Shown here: positions 1 through 8,528 of the stretch, in pieces
Layout: each line of letters opens with the position of its first letter
Numbering within the stretch: position 1 is the stretch's first letter
Assembly: GCA_014584395.1 (NCBI GenBank)
Contig: JACTMY010000016.1
Location: 1 to 64,000, forward strand
DNA: 64,000 bases
Direction of reading: 5' to 3'
Origin: Planctomycetota bacterium
Lineage (GTDB): Bacteria > Planctomycetota > Planctomycetia > Gemmatales > HRBIN36
Translations under genes and position numbers: made by a program
Notes under the pieces: model-generated
The model's database searches: none
The model's input: only the letters and a program-made list of their open reading frames with translations
What the model was told of the DNA's origin: nothing

Positions 1-795
1 GCCGGGGTGGAGACTCCAAAAATGGTGGCGGTCGCAGGGTTCATCCGTTCGGCCTGGCCCAAAGGCGTAATAACCCTCGCCCTGGCAATCGTAGTACCAG
101 CCGCCTCTGTAGTGGGTCATCATGAAGGCATCGGGGCCGCGTCGGTGGGGCCATCGTGGTTCTCCCTGGCGAGTGTACCACCAACCAGCTTGAAAGGTAT
201 CGGGTGGTGGTCGTTCGCCAATCATCAACGTATTGCTTAACCCATCGGTGACATAGGCGAATCGAACAATTTGATTCAGCAACATGCCATCATGACCACT
301 TCCGCCCGCCACTCCCAAATAGGAAGAAAAGGCACCGTGGACGCCGTTGATGTCAATCCATGTTTGCCTAAGACGACCATCCGTTGGACAGGCGTACAAG
401 CGAATCATCGTGGACAAACCCAAATGAGGAGGATCGCTTAGAGTGTTGACCTCAATTTCCAAGGCTCTGCAGGCTTGATCCCATAAATCAGTTCGCTCGA
501 TATAGGGCAGGATATTTACACTCCAAGATAACTTGGTTAGCGGGGTATTCATTTTCGGCAAAACATCATCTGAGGGAGAACTGGGGGGTAAGAAGCCATG
601 GTCCGTATGAAAGTTGGCAATGGCGATGCCGATCTGGCGCAGATTGGATTGGCAGGATAGTTTGGCGGCGGCGTCGCGCACCCGCTGGATGGCCATGGAC
701 GTCAGGGTCAACAGCATCCCGATAATGCCAACGACGACGATCACTTCCGTGAAGGAGAAGCCGGTTCTGGGTTGGGTTCGGCTGGCTTGCGGCAT
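1..795 (-). CDS. DUF1559-family type II/IV pseudopilin-like protein (3' end outside window)
   Basis: The reading frame starts with ATG at 795 and stays open to the window edge (265 codons), so the C-terminus is missing. The N-terminus carries a prepilin signal: TGFSFTEVIVVVGIIGMLL, with Gly before Phe, Glu at +5 and a following hydrophobic helix. After it comes SCQSNLRQIGIAIANFH, the typical start of the DUF1559 region, and the last visible residues FWSLHPG match the HPG motif usually found near the C-terminus of this family. DUF1559 proteins occur in large paralogous numbers in planctomycetes and are thought to be pseudopilins exported to the envelope; the individual role is unknown. Its start overlaps the end of the upstream DUF1573 gene by 55 bases, suggesting translational coupling. 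Confidence 0.9.
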   Translation of the reverse strand, partial: MPQASRTQPRTGFSFTEVIVVVGIIGMLLTLTSMAIQRVRDAAAKLSCQSNLRQIGIAIANFHTDHGFLPPSSPSDDVLPKMNTPLTKLSWSVNILPYIERTDLWDQACRALEIEVNTLSDPPHLGLSTMIRLYACPTDGRLRQTWIDINGVHGAFSSYLGVAGGSGHDGMLLNQIVRFAYVTDGLSNTLMIGERPPPDTFQAGWWYTRQGEPRWPHRRGPDAFMMTHYRGGWYYDCQGEGYYAFGPGRTDEPCDRHHFWSLHPG

Positions 796-1871
796 GTGAG
801 CGTGACCTCGCGTTTAATTTTCATGCCCGAGGCCAAGGTGCCCTCCAATACAATGAGGCCCTTTGCTTCCGGTTGGTCGGGCAGACGATTTGGCATGACC
901 CGAATTTCAATGCGCGCTTGCAGGGCATCCGCTTCCTGATGCACGGTCACTTCGCAAAAAGGAGGATACTCGAGCACTTGCATGGAAGCTAGCTTTTCAC
1001 GCAAAGAGCGGAACATGACCTTGGTTTGATAGCTCGGTCCATGACTCGATGCGCGCGGCAAGATCACGTGGCTGGGATAAAAGGCACCGTGATCCCGGAC
1101 CATGGCTCGAACGGGGATTTCCATGGGGTAAACCTGGTCATCGCTGAGCTGAATCAGGATTTTTTCGTTGAACGAGCCGGCTTGATTGAGAGAGGCCGTG
1201 ATTTCCAATTGGCCGAGACATTGCCCATGGGGTGAAGTTTCATTGGCTGGATCGGGGATAAACTTCACGGCGCATAGGGGGTTGCTGGCTGAAACGCCCG
1301 TAATGGTCCTTTTCTTCTTGGAGGAGTCGAAGAGCTGGACGTGGAGGGTCTTGACGTCGCCGATCCCCGCCACGCCGAAGTCCACCTCGGCGGGGAAGGT
1401 ATTCAGCCCGCCAAGGATGTGCTTGATATGAAATTCGAGAGCGACTTCGGGCTGTTGTGGATCATTGGTTTCCAACAAAAGGCGGTGGGACAGCGAGCCG
1501 CCGACGTGGCCGGTGGTGATGATGCGCGTGCGGGCTTCCACCGCTTGTCCAGGCGGGACCTGGATGAGGGCGGGTGAAATGAAATCCGAGCCTTCCCGAA
1601 TCTCGATGCCAATACAGGCGCAGGTCTTGCGAACGGCCTTGATCTGCAACGGAGCATTACCTGTATTTGTGATGTTGTAGGAGCAAATTTTGGTTTCACC
1701 CAATTCGCAGGCATCGAATTCGAAGCGCGCGGGGCAAAGCAGGCAGGGTTGCGGATCGGCTGACAGATGGGACAAGGGCCAGAAGCCAGATCGCCGCCAG
1801 AGAAAACCCGCAGCACAGGCTAGAAGCAAGCAGAGGCCAAGGTTCAAGGCGTGATTCATGCGAAGTTTCAT
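741..1871 (-). CDS. DUF1573 domain secreted/membrane-anchored protein
   Basis: 376 residues. I chose the ATG at 1871 because it lies 5 bases after the stop of the upstream gene and begins directly before a hydrophobic segment (about residues 8-25, NHALNLGLCLLLACAAGFLW); an in-frame start at 1943 would overlap the neighbour. After the anchor there are at least two immunoglobulin-like beta modules. The first contains LGETKICSYNITNTGNAPL and KTCACIG, the hallmark of DUF1573 (an ASH-like fold with a Cys-x-Cys). Extracytoplasmic location is inferred. DUF1573 proteins are abundant in planctomycetes and Bacteroidota and have no defined reaction. It sits between a LolA-like protein and a pseudopilin, so a role in an envelope assembly is plausible but unproven. 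Confidence 0.8.
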   Translation of the reverse strand: MKLRMNHALNLGLCLLLACAAGFLWRRSGFWPLSHLSADPQPCLLCPARFEFDACELGETKICSYNITNTGNAPLQIKAVRKTCACIGIEIREGSDFISPALIQVPPGQAVEARTRIITTGHVGGSLSHRLLLETNDPQQPEVALEFHIKHILGGLNTFPAEVDFGVAGIGDVKTLHVQLFDSSKKKRTITGVSASNPLCAVKFIPDPANETSPHGQCLGQLEITASLNQAGSFNEKILIQLSDDQVYPMEIPVRAMVRDHGAFYPSHVILPRASSHGPSYQTKVMFRSLREKLASMQVLEYPPFCEVTVHQEADALQARIEIRVMPNRLPDQPEAKGLIVLEGTLASGMKIKREVTLTCRKPAEPNPEPASPSRK

Positions 1872-1876
1872 AGCCG

Positions 1877-2851
1877 CTACCTCGCCAGCTTGACGCGGCG
1901 CCGGATTTCCCAAACGAGGCCGACCACGACCAACCCGCCGCAAATCCAGAAAAGATACATCAGGTACGAAGTGGGTTCTTTTTGCACTTCGTGAAAGGCA
2001 ACGGGCTGCACGGGACGCGTATCGCGCAGAAAGGCTCGTCCGATTCTATATTTCTCATGTTCACGCAGCTTGTTGCCCGCTGCATCAATGTAGTAGACCT
2101 TGCCTTCAATGAAATCAGATAAACACGAACCTTCTGGAAATTGGATAGACAGTTTAATTTGATCCATAGGTTGGTTAATTTTGATATCGGATAAAGTGTA
2201 TTGGATGTCGGGCATCTTTAACCCATCCTGTTCCCATTGAGCAAAGGTTCTGGATGGAAAATAGATAGAGTCCTGTTCAATCATATCTTCCACTTTCAAA
2301 ACGTATTTAATGGTTTTATTTTGGAATACATCCTTGGCCGTATACCGTTCAACGCGCGTGGCAATGTAGTTGTGACTTGGTGATAGGGTTATCTTGAAAT
2401 CCGAACCTACATGGCTGAAGTCAAGATCAATGCCCTTGTCATGGCGATGGATCTTGACTCGACCAGCCTTCCGGCAAAGTTCGGCCAACGGCATGGCTTT
2501 ACCGTTGCCGAGATTGATGTCGAATAGCGCCATATGCCAAACGTATCCCATCATTGGCGAATGGGCCTCATGAACTCTCCTTTCCACATTATTCCACGTT
2601 TGCCTCTTTGGATAGAAAGTGGTAACTACACCTTCTTTATACTGATTAATCAATCGATCATTGTTAAACTCAAGATCGACCAAAACGGTGTTGCCTCGGC
2701 ACCGGAAAATGGCAGTTTCAAATGGGGTATTTTGCTGGTGTGATTGATAACGACATTCGAGGGAGCGAATCATCTCCCTTGATGCTTCATGGTTTTTCAG
2801 CAGGCTCTCCAATTCTGATTGAAGAGACCAGGCTAAAATTAGGCACAGCAT
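1877..2851 (-). CDS. Secreted protein with C-terminal membrane anchor, LolA-like N-terminal part
   Basis: 324 residues, not recognised as a named family. The N-terminus is weakly hydrophobic (MLCLILAWSLQSELESLL) and may act as a signal. The body (about 25-270) is rich in beta-strand-like alternation and includes FRCRGNTVLVDLEFNNDRL and TFYPKRQTWNNVERR, which resemble lipoprotein-localisation (LolA-like) folds that many planctomycete secreted proteins share. A single hydrophobic helix near residues 298-314 (YLMYLFWICGGLVVVGLVWE) followed by RRRVKLAR suggests a C-terminal anchor with its basic tail in the cytoplasm. Nine bases separate it from the small Cys-rich gene upstream and 5 from the DUF1573 gene downstream, so it is surely in the same transcript. 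Function unknown. Confidence 0.75.
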   Translation of the reverse strand: MLCLILAWSLQSELESLLKNHEASREMIRSLECRYQSHQQNTPFETAIFRCRGNTVLVDLEFNNDRLINQYKEGVVTTFYPKRQTWNNVERRVHEAHSPMMGYVWHMALFDINLGNGKAMPLAELCRKAGRVKIHRHDKGIDLDFSHVGSDFKITLSPSHNYIATRVERYTAKDVFQNKTIKYVLKVEDMIEQDSIYFPSRTFAQWEQDGLKMPDIQYTLSDIKINQPMDQIKLSIQFPEGSCLSDFIEGKVYYIDAAGNKLREHEKYRIGRAFLRDTRPVQPVAFHEVQKEPTSYLMYLFWICGGLVVVGLVWEIRRRVKLAR

Positions 2852-2860
2852 GTGAGTACT

Positions 2861-3181
2861 CTATTTGCATTCGATCATGGAGCAATAGCACAAAGAATAT
2901 GTGCTTGGATTGATTCCAGAACAAGCGGTGGCATTCTCGCCGCCACCAACTAGATCACATGATGCATAGGGCATTTCGGAGCAATACTTAAATGAGCCGC
3001 CTGTCACAATGCACATTTGCCCGCCCGGTTGTCCACAGGCGAGGATGCCCGCCGCCACACAGCCAATCGTATTCTTGCATTCGAAGTGTTGCCAAGTTTG
3101 AGAGTAAAGTAATGTCATGCCTGCTTGACAAGACACAATGCATAATAGTGACCACAAAATGATCAAGCGAAAAGTTTTCAT
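2861..3181 (-). CDS. Small ten-cysteine secreted peptide, possible lipoprotein
   Basis: 106 residues starting at the ATG at 3181, preceded by a good ribosome-binding site (GGAGG, about 6 bases upstream). The first 20 residues form a signal peptide (MKTFRLIILWSLLCIVSCQA); IVSC fits a lipobox, so Cys18 could be lipidated. The remaining ~88 residues contain ten cysteines (for example ECKNTIGC, YCSEMPYASC, LCYCSMIEC), an even number that suggests a disulfide-stabilised extracytoplasmic domain. I do not recognise a family. It opens the operon that also encodes the LolA-like, DUF1573 and pseudopilin proteins. A longer reading frame to 3325 exists but runs through an AC microsatellite and lacks a ribosome-binding site. 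Confidence 0.75.
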   Translation of the reverse strand: MKTFRLIILWSLLCIVSCQAGMTLLYSQTWQHFECKNTIGCVAAGILACGQPGGQMCIVTGGSFKYCSEMPYASCDLVGGGENATACSGINPSTYSLCYCSMIECK

Positions 3182-3248
3182 GATGCGCCTCCAGGGAAGA
3201 ATGGACTGGACCGATTCTTGAATTGAACCCGCGATGCGCGTCAATATT

Positions 3249-3264
3249 ACACACACACACACAC
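3249..3264. repeat. (AC)8 dinucleotide microsatellite
   Basis: Eight perfect AC units lie between the esterase stop (3322) and the start of the Cys-rich peptide operon (3181), about 68 bases upstream of that operon's first codon. On the operon's strand it reads (GT)8. Such tracts can change length by slippage; here it would alter promoter spacing, not a coding frame. Confidence 0.95.
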
Positions 3265-3321
3265 AGCATGTCAAGGACCCGCGGGCCGCGGAGTCAAGCG
3301 GCGGGCCGATCATGGTCCCAT

Positions 3322-4062
3322 TCACAGCAGGCGGCGGCTACTCTGGATCAGACCGTCGTGCAAGAAGCGCAGCGTCGGCTCGGCCATGGCGTTGAAATAG
3401 TCCCAAGTGTGGCCGCCCCCCACGGTCGTCAGGTCGCACTCATGGGCGACCCCCAGGGCCTTGAGCTTCTCATGGAGCCGATCGTTGCCCCGGTGCCAAT
3501 CCGCATCGGTCGGGTCGCAGCAGAAGCGGATGAAGGGGGGTTGCTCGTTGGGATGGACGTGCATCGGAACGGTGTCCTGCCGGCATTGCTCCTTGCTGTC
3601 GTACATTGCATCGAGAGAGAGGCCATAGCCAAAGTATTGATGATACTCGATGGCCGAAGCGATCCCGGCGACGACGGGGAACTGCTGTGGATATTTGAAA
3701 CCGAGCCGCAAGGCCCCCTGGCCGCCCATGCTGATGCCGAAGAGACCGATCCGCGGCGGCTCCACGCTCCAGGTCTCCCTCATCCAAGGCAGCACGTGGT
3801 CGAGCAGCCAACGCTCGGCGGAACATTCGGGATCGAAATCCGGCCATGGGCGGTCGGTCCACCAGGTATACGGAGCCAGGGGACAGGCGCAGGGGAGTTT
3901 GAACTCCTCCAGCCAGCGGGTGAAGGCGGGACGATCGCGCAGCGTTTCATTGCCCACCGGATGCAGGTAGAGCAGTGCAAAGGGGGGCCGCGTCATCCCC
4001 GCGGGCGTGAACAACTCGAGGGGATGACCCAGGACTTCGGTCTCGCTCCACGTGCCGGGCAT
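3322..4062 (-). CDS. Esterase D/S-formylglutathione hydrolase-like alpha/beta hydrolase
   Basis: 246 residues from the ATG at 4062; a longer frame to 4635 is antisense to hpt and is not used. The nucleophile elbow GISMGGQG is at residues 109-116 (Ser111). A likely acid is in the CCDPTDADW segment (about 182-188) and the catalytic His is in GGGHTWDYF (His218). Spacing and the GxSMGGxGA motif match the putative esterase (esterase D) family. No signal peptide is visible, so it should be cytoplasmic; the ester substrate is not predictable. It is transcribed away from hpt, with a 93-base gap between the two starts holding both promoters. Confidence 0.85.
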   Translation of the reverse strand: MPGTWSETEVLGHPLELFTPAGMTRPPFALLYLHPVGNETLRDRPAFTRWLEEFKLPCACPLAPYTWWTDRPWPDFDPECSAERWLLDHVLPWMRETWSVEPPRIGLFGISMGGQGALRLGFKYPQQFPVVAGIASAIEYHQYFGYGLSLDAMYDSKEQCRQDTVPMHVHPNEQPPFIRFCCDPTDADWHRGNDRLHEKLKALGVAHECDLTTVGGGHTWDYFNAMAEPTLRFLHDGLIQSSRRLL

Positions 4063-4155
4063 GATTTCACCTTCCCCTTGGAAATGCCCATACTCAGCCA
4101 CCCGGTTTTTCCTACGATAACGGCAAGCATTTTCCAGCGGCGGCGAGGCGGCACG

Positions 4156-4677
4156 ATGCGGGTTTTGATCTCGGCGGAACAAATCAAGCAGCGAATCCAC
4201 GAACTGGCGCGGGAGATGAACCGGGATTATGCCGACCAACCCATCACCCTCGTCGGCATCTTGAGCGGCAGCCTGATGTTCATGGCCGACCTGGTCCGCG
4301 AGTTGGCAATGCCGACGCGGATCGGTTTTCTGCGCGCTTCCAGCTATCGGGGCGAAACGACGACGCCGGGGCAGTTGCAAATCCTGGCCGATCAGATCCC
4401 CGAGGTGCGCGACCGCCACGTGCTCCTGATCGACGACATTCTGGACAGCGGCCACACGCTGACGCAAGTGTCCAAATACATGAAGCAGCTTCAGCCCAAG
4501 TCGGTCAAGGTGGCCGTGCTGCTGCGCAAGCGGTCCCGGCAACAGGTGCCCTTCGAACCGGACTATTGCGGTTTCGAAATTCCGGACCTGTTCGTGATCG
4601 GCTACGGGCTGGACTTCAACGACGACTACCGCCAACTGCCCTACCTGGCGGTCTTGGAGGAAGCGGCGGGCGGGTAG
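4156..4677 (+). CDS. hpt: Hypoxanthine phosphoribosyltransferase
   Basis: 173 residues, normal length for the bacterial enzyme, starting at the ATG at 4156. It transfers the phosphoribosyl group from PRPP to hypoxanthine or guanine in purine salvage. The PRPP-binding loop VLLIDDILDSGHTL is at residues 89-102; VGILSGSLMFMADL (33-46) is the conserved pyrophosphate loop region and PDLFVIGYGLDFNDDYR near the C-terminus is the usual purine-binding segment. It is the first gene of a row with gcvPB (42 bases downstream) and a lipoyl-ligase-like gene. Confidence 0.92.
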   Translation: MRVLISAEQIKQRIHELAREMNRDYADQPITLVGILSGSLMFMADLVRELAMPTRIGFLRASSYRGETTTPGQLQILADQIPEVRDRHVLLIDDILDSGHTLTQVSKYMKQLQPKSVKVAVLLRKRSRQQVPFEPDYCGFEIPDLFVIGYGLDFNDDYRQLPYLAVLEEAAGG

Positions 4678-4719
4678 ATCGATCGGCCCAGCCGAAGGGG
4701 TAAGATTGGAGAGCGTGAA

Positions 4720-6189
4720 ATGGACAAGGCACAGTCAACGGAATTGCTGTTTGAATTGAGCCAGCCGGGCCGACGCTGTCATCGTCTGCCGGAGTCGGAC
4801 GTGCCCGCGCCGGCGGCGGCGGAGTTGTTGCCGCGCCATCAGCTTCGTTCGACGCCCTTGCCGCTGCCCGAGGTGGCCGAGAGCGACGTCATCCGCCATT
4901 ATGTGAACCTGTCCACCCGCAACATGTGCATCGACACGAACTTTTACCCGCTGGGTTCGTGCACGATGAAATACAATCCCAAACGGCACGAACGGCTGGC
5001 CGGCTTGCCGGGGCTGGCGAATCTGCATCCCTTGCAGACCGATGCCTCCGTGCAGGGCATGCTGGAAATCCTCTATGACATGCAAGCCTATCTGGCGGAG
5101 ATCGCGGGCTTGCCCATGGTGTCGCTGCAGCCCGCCGCCGGGGCGCAAGGCGAACTGTCGGCGTTGCTCGTGGCCGCCGCCTATTTCAAGGAAAAGGGGC
5201 AAAAGCGGACCAAGGTGCTCATCCCCGACAGCGCTCATGGCACCAATCCGGCGAGCGCCGTCATCGCCGGCTTCGAGGTGATCACCGTCAAAAGCGCCGC
5301 CGGGGCCTTGGTCGATCTCAACGACCTGAAGGCCAAGCTGGACGACCAGGCGGCGGTCTTCATGATCACCAACCCCAACACTTGCGGCATCTTCGAAAAG
5401 CAAATCCTCGATATCACCCGCATGATGCACGAACGCGGCGCCCTGGTTTATCTGGATGGGGCCAACATGAACGCCATTCTCGGCAAGTCCCGGCCGGGCG
5501 ATTTTGGCGCCGACATGATGCATTACAACGTGCACAAGACCTTCACCGGCCCCCACGGAGCGGGCGGTCCCGGCTCCGGCCCCATTGCCGTTCGCGATTT
5601 CCTGGGACCGTATCTGCCCGCGCCGCTCGTTGCCAAAAACAGCGACGGGTCGTTTTACCTCGACCATGATCGACCGAAATCCATCGGCCGCGTCCGCAGC
5701 TTCTTTGGCAACGTCGGCATTTTGCTGCGAGGCTATTTCTATCTCCGGACTTTAGGGCCCCAGGGACTCACGGAAGTCAGCGAGCAGGCTGTGCTCAACG
5801 CCAACTATCTCCTGGCCCGGCTCAAGGACGTATATGAAGTCCCCAACGGACCCCGCTGCATGCACGAGTTCGTCGCCTCAGCCAAGTACCTGCGGCGCGA
5901 CAAGAAAATCTCCGCCATGGACATTGGCAAGCGGCTGCTCGATTACGGCTTCCATGCCCCAACCGTCTATTTTCCGTTAACCGTGCCTGAAGCGCTCATG
6001 ATCGAACCCACCGAGACGGAGAGCAAGGAAACGTTGGACCGCTTTGCCGAGACAATGATTCGAATTCAAAACGAAGACCCGGCCATGCTCCACCAGGCGC
6101 CGCACACGCTGCCCATCAGCCGCCCCGATGAAGTCCGGGCCGCGCGGGAGCCGATTTTGAAATGGACTCCCCCTCAGCATGCTTCGTAG
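4720..6189 (+). CDS. gcvPB: Glycine dehydrogenase (decarboxylating) subunit 2, P-protein beta
   Basis: 489 residues, the usual length of the beta half of a two-subunit P-protein. It is the PLP-binding component of the glycine cleavage system and passes the aminomethyl group to lipoyl-GcvH. Seen motifs: NFYPLGSCTMKYNPK near residue 73, PDSAHGTNPASA, and the PLP lysine in HYNVHKTFTGPHGAGGPG (Lys273). A well-placed ATG follows GGAGAGCGTGAA. The alpha subunit, GcvH and GcvT are not in this window. Its end overlaps the start of the lipoyl/octanoyl ligase by 11 bases, which makes functional sense since GcvH needs lipoate. Confidence 0.95.
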   Translation: MDKAQSTELLFELSQPGRRCHRLPESDVPAPAAAELLPRHQLRSTPLPLPEVAESDVIRHYVNLSTRNMCIDTNFYPLGSCTMKYNPKRHERLAGLPGLANLHPLQTDASVQGMLEILYDMQAYLAEIAGLPMVSLQPAAGAQGELSALLVAAAYFKEKGQKRTKVLIPDSAHGTNPASAVIAGFEVITVKSAAGALVDLNDLKAKLDDQAAVFMITNPNTCGIFEKQILDITRMMHERGALVYLDGANMNAILGKSRPGDFGADMMHYNVHKTFTGPHGAGGPGSGPIAVRDFLGPYLPAPLVAKNSDGSFYLDHDRPKSIGRVRSFFGNVGILLRGYFYLRTLGPQGLTEVSEQAVLNANYLLARLKDVYEVPNGPRCMHEFVASAKYLRRDKKISAMDIGKRLLDYGFHAPTVYFPLTVPEALMIEPTETESKETLDRFAETMIRIQNEDPAMLHQAPHTLPISRPDEVRAAREPILKWTPPQHAS

Positions 6190-6862
6190 TCTACGGTCGA
6201 TTCCCTATCTGATCGCCGACGGCCCCACGCAGATGGCGGTCGATGAATTCATGCTGGAACAAGCCCAGGCTGGGGAAGCGGCCGTCCGCCTTTATGGCTG
6301 GGAGCCGGCCACGCTGAGCCTTGGCTATTTTCAATCCGCACGCGATCGCAAGCAGAATTATGCCTGGAAGGACCTGCCATGGGTTCGCCGTTCAACGGGC
6401 GGCGGCGCTATCCTCCATGGCACAGATCTGACCTATGCCTTGGCTTTGCCCGTAGCGGCGGCGCGGACCCGCCGCCCCGCCGACTGGCATTGCATGCTGC
6501 ACCGACGGTTTGCGGAAACTCTCGTCGAAGCGGGACTGGCGGCTTCGGTGCTGGGCGGGACTCGGCCCGCGCCCCAAGAATTGGGTTATCTCTGCTTCGC
6601 GGTGCCGCAGCCTGGCGATGTGATGTTGGGGCAAGCGAAAATTATCGGCGGCGCCCAAAGGCTCAAACAAGGGGCCTTGTTGCAGCATGGATCGATCTAT
6701 CCGCCCGCGGCCGAGGTGCTCCGCGATCGCCTGCCGGTGGTGATGGCGGAACTGCTTCAGTGTCCCATCGAGGAACGGCCCTTCGCTCCAGAGGAAAGAT
6801 CGCGCATCCGCCAGATCGCCGAGGAGAAGTTTCTTCAATCCGCCTGGAATGACAAGCGCTAA
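6179..6862 (+). CDS. Lipoate-protein ligase A / octanoyltransferase LipM-like protein
   Basis: 227 residues of the BPL/LplA/LipB fold. The signature RRSTGGGAILHG is at residues 70-81, a cysteine in YLCFAVPQPGDVML (Cys139) and the key lysine in AKIIGGAQRLKQG (Lys154). The Cys before F and the short length fit octanoyltransferases of the LipM/LipL type as well as short ATP-dependent ligases; the sequence alone does not settle which donor is used. Role: attaching octanoyl or lipoyl groups to carrier proteins such as GcvH. It overlaps gcvPB by 11 bases, indicating coupled translation. Its stop codon overlaps by a few bases the stop of the convergent downstream gene. Confidence 0.85.
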   Translation: MLRSLRSIPYLIADGPTQMAVDEFMLEQAQAGEAAVRLYGWEPATLSLGYFQSARDRKQNYAWKDLPWVRRSTGGGAILHGTDLTYALALPVAAARTRRPADWHCMLHRRFAETLVEAGLAASVLGGTRPAPQELGYLCFAVPQPGDVMLGQAKIIGGAQRLKQGALLQHGSIYPPAAEVLRDRLPVVMAELLQCPIEERPFAPEERSRIRQIAEEKFLQSAWNDKR

Positions 6863-8346
6863 ACAGTTGCCGCCAAAACCGAAGCTTGAGCCGAACCGTT
6901 TTGGCTGGTTGATTCATTGTGCGGCGGCACGCCTTTGCCGTTTTTCAACAGGTTGACGTAACGTTTGCGCTTGCCCGTCTTGGGATCGGCGCCAATGTGC
7001 TCAACGACCGTGAAATCGAATTGTAGAAAGTGTTCCAGATGCTCCTGCTTGAGCTTGGCCAAGAGGGATTGGCGAATCTCGTCGAGATCCAGCGACTTGC
7101 CGGGCAGGGGCTGGAGCAGAATGTCGAAATGCGTCGGCCCATCCCGGCGCACCTGGAACTCGGCCAGGTTGAAGATCGGGTGAAACGCCGCCGCGAAGAT
7201 GAACACGGGAATCTCCACGTCCTTGCCATCCCGCCAGACGCACATGCGGTCGTTGTTCCGGCCGGCGATGGTTTCGATGACCGGCATGGGCTGGTTTGGA
7301 TCCTTGGTCGGGCGCATCGTGACGATGTCGTCGATCTCATAGCGAATGATCGGCTGCACGAAGTTGTAAAGGTTGGTTAATAGGACCTTGCGTCCGGGCT
7401 GGCCGTCAGGCACGGGGCGGTTGAATTCATCGCGAACCTCGAGAATCGCCAGGTCCTGATTGAGCCGGGCGCCGCCGGTGTTCGGGTCGCCCAGCGTCAG
7501 CCCCATGCATTCGCCCATGGCGTAGTGATTGCTGACCTTAAGGCCGAACGTGCTTTCGATTAATTCCCGGGATTCGGGATAAAGCGGCTCGCTGATGGAG
7601 GTGAGCAGTTCGAGGCAGCCCGCCTGGCGGAGCTTGAGATCGCCCCGCAGTTCCGCGCGGGCCAGGTTTTCCATCACGTGGACGTAGGCCGTGATGAAAT
7701 GGGGCTTGATCTCGTTGATCTGCTCCACGATTTTTTCGAACGGTTGATTCAAGTGAATGATCCGCAAGTCGGCAAAGCGGCGCATGGGCCGGGGCATGTA
7801 ATGAAAGGCCGACGAACTGGGGAAGAAGCCGGGCCGAAGCAGGAAAATGACCCAGCGCTTCCGGCTGGTGACGCGCTTGAAGACCTCCCCCCAGGTTTTG
7901 GGAAGTGAATGGCCGCGCGCCGCTTGCATGGCAAAAAGCTTCGTCAGGGAAGCGCGATCCTGCACTACGATGGCGGGCTGACCCTGGCTGCCTGAGGTGA
8001 GGCACACGGCGTATTGATCCAGGAAGAGCTTGCCGACGTTGTTGACGTCCTTGACGAAGGTTTCCAATTCCTTGCGCTTAATCCGCGGATCGGTGACGAT
8101 ATCGTCATAATGCTCCATCATCTCCTGTTTGGTGAGGATGGGCACGTCTTCCGGCACGCAGCGATGCAGGTCCAAGCCGCGCAATTTGTGGCGGTAATAG
8201 GGCGAGTGGCGGGCGGCGTGGCGGAGCAGGCGGCGAAATTGGCTGAGTTGCAAAGCCTTGATCTGGCCGGGGGTGCGGGAAGCCACGTGGTCAAAATGAA
8301 CTACGGAATGCAAGAAGAGGAGGGATTCCCAAATCGTGCGTAACAT
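6859..8346 (-). CDS. Phenylacetate-CoA ligase (PaaK/CapK)-like adenylate-forming protein
   Basis: 495 residues. The AMP-binding core carries CLTSGSQGQPAIVVQDR (the Thr/Ser/Gly-rich phosphate loop, about residue 117) and MGECMGLTLGDPN, with LLTNLYNFVQPIIRYEIDD and a C-terminal KTGKRKRYV segment where the catalytic lysine region lies. This organisation is that of PaaK/CapK-type enzymes, which activate aryl or acyl acids as adenylates and often act in surface polysaccharide or lipid modification. No signal peptide. The substrate cannot be inferred. Convergent with the lipoyl-ligase gene, stop codons overlapping. Confidence 0.8.
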   Translation of the reverse strand: MLRTIWESLLFLHSVVHFDHVASRTPGQIKALQLSQFRRLLRHAARHSPYYRHKLRGLDLHRCVPEDVPILTKQEMMEHYDDIVTDPRIKRKELETFVKDVNNVGKLFLDQYAVCLTSGSQGQPAIVVQDRASLTKLFAMQAARGHSLPKTWGEVFKRVTSRKRWVIFLLRPGFFPSSSAFHYMPRPMRRFADLRIIHLNQPFEKIVEQINEIKPHFITAYVHVMENLARAELRGDLKLRQAGCLELLTSISEPLYPESRELIESTFGLKVSNHYAMGECMGLTLGDPNTGGARLNQDLAILEVRDEFNRPVPDGQPGRKVLLTNLYNFVQPIIRYEIDDIVTMRPTKDPNQPMPVIETIAGRNNDRMCVWRDGKDVEIPVFIFAAAFHPIFNLAEFQVRRDGPTHFDILLQPLPGKSLDLDEIRQSLLAKLKQEHLEHFLQFDFTVVEHIGADPKTGKRKRYVNLLKNGKGVPPHNESTSQNGSAQASVLAATV

Positions 8347-8528
8347 GGGTTCGTGATTCCATCGGAAAAGGAAAAGCAGGCCATTATTTCCACGCGCGAG
8401 ACCAGAGGATGATTATTCTACGAACCTAGGTGAAGTGCGTGTAAAAATCTTGGCTATCGGCAAGGGATCGTGAATGCTGATGGGTTGATCAGTTTACTGT
8501 TTGTTGGCCGTCATACTCATCAATGCGA

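Noticed and set aside
3322-4635. Long minus-strand frame spanning the esterase and the antisense of hpt
   Set aside because: Only the part from 4062 shows esterase motifs; the upstream half is the antisense of hpt.
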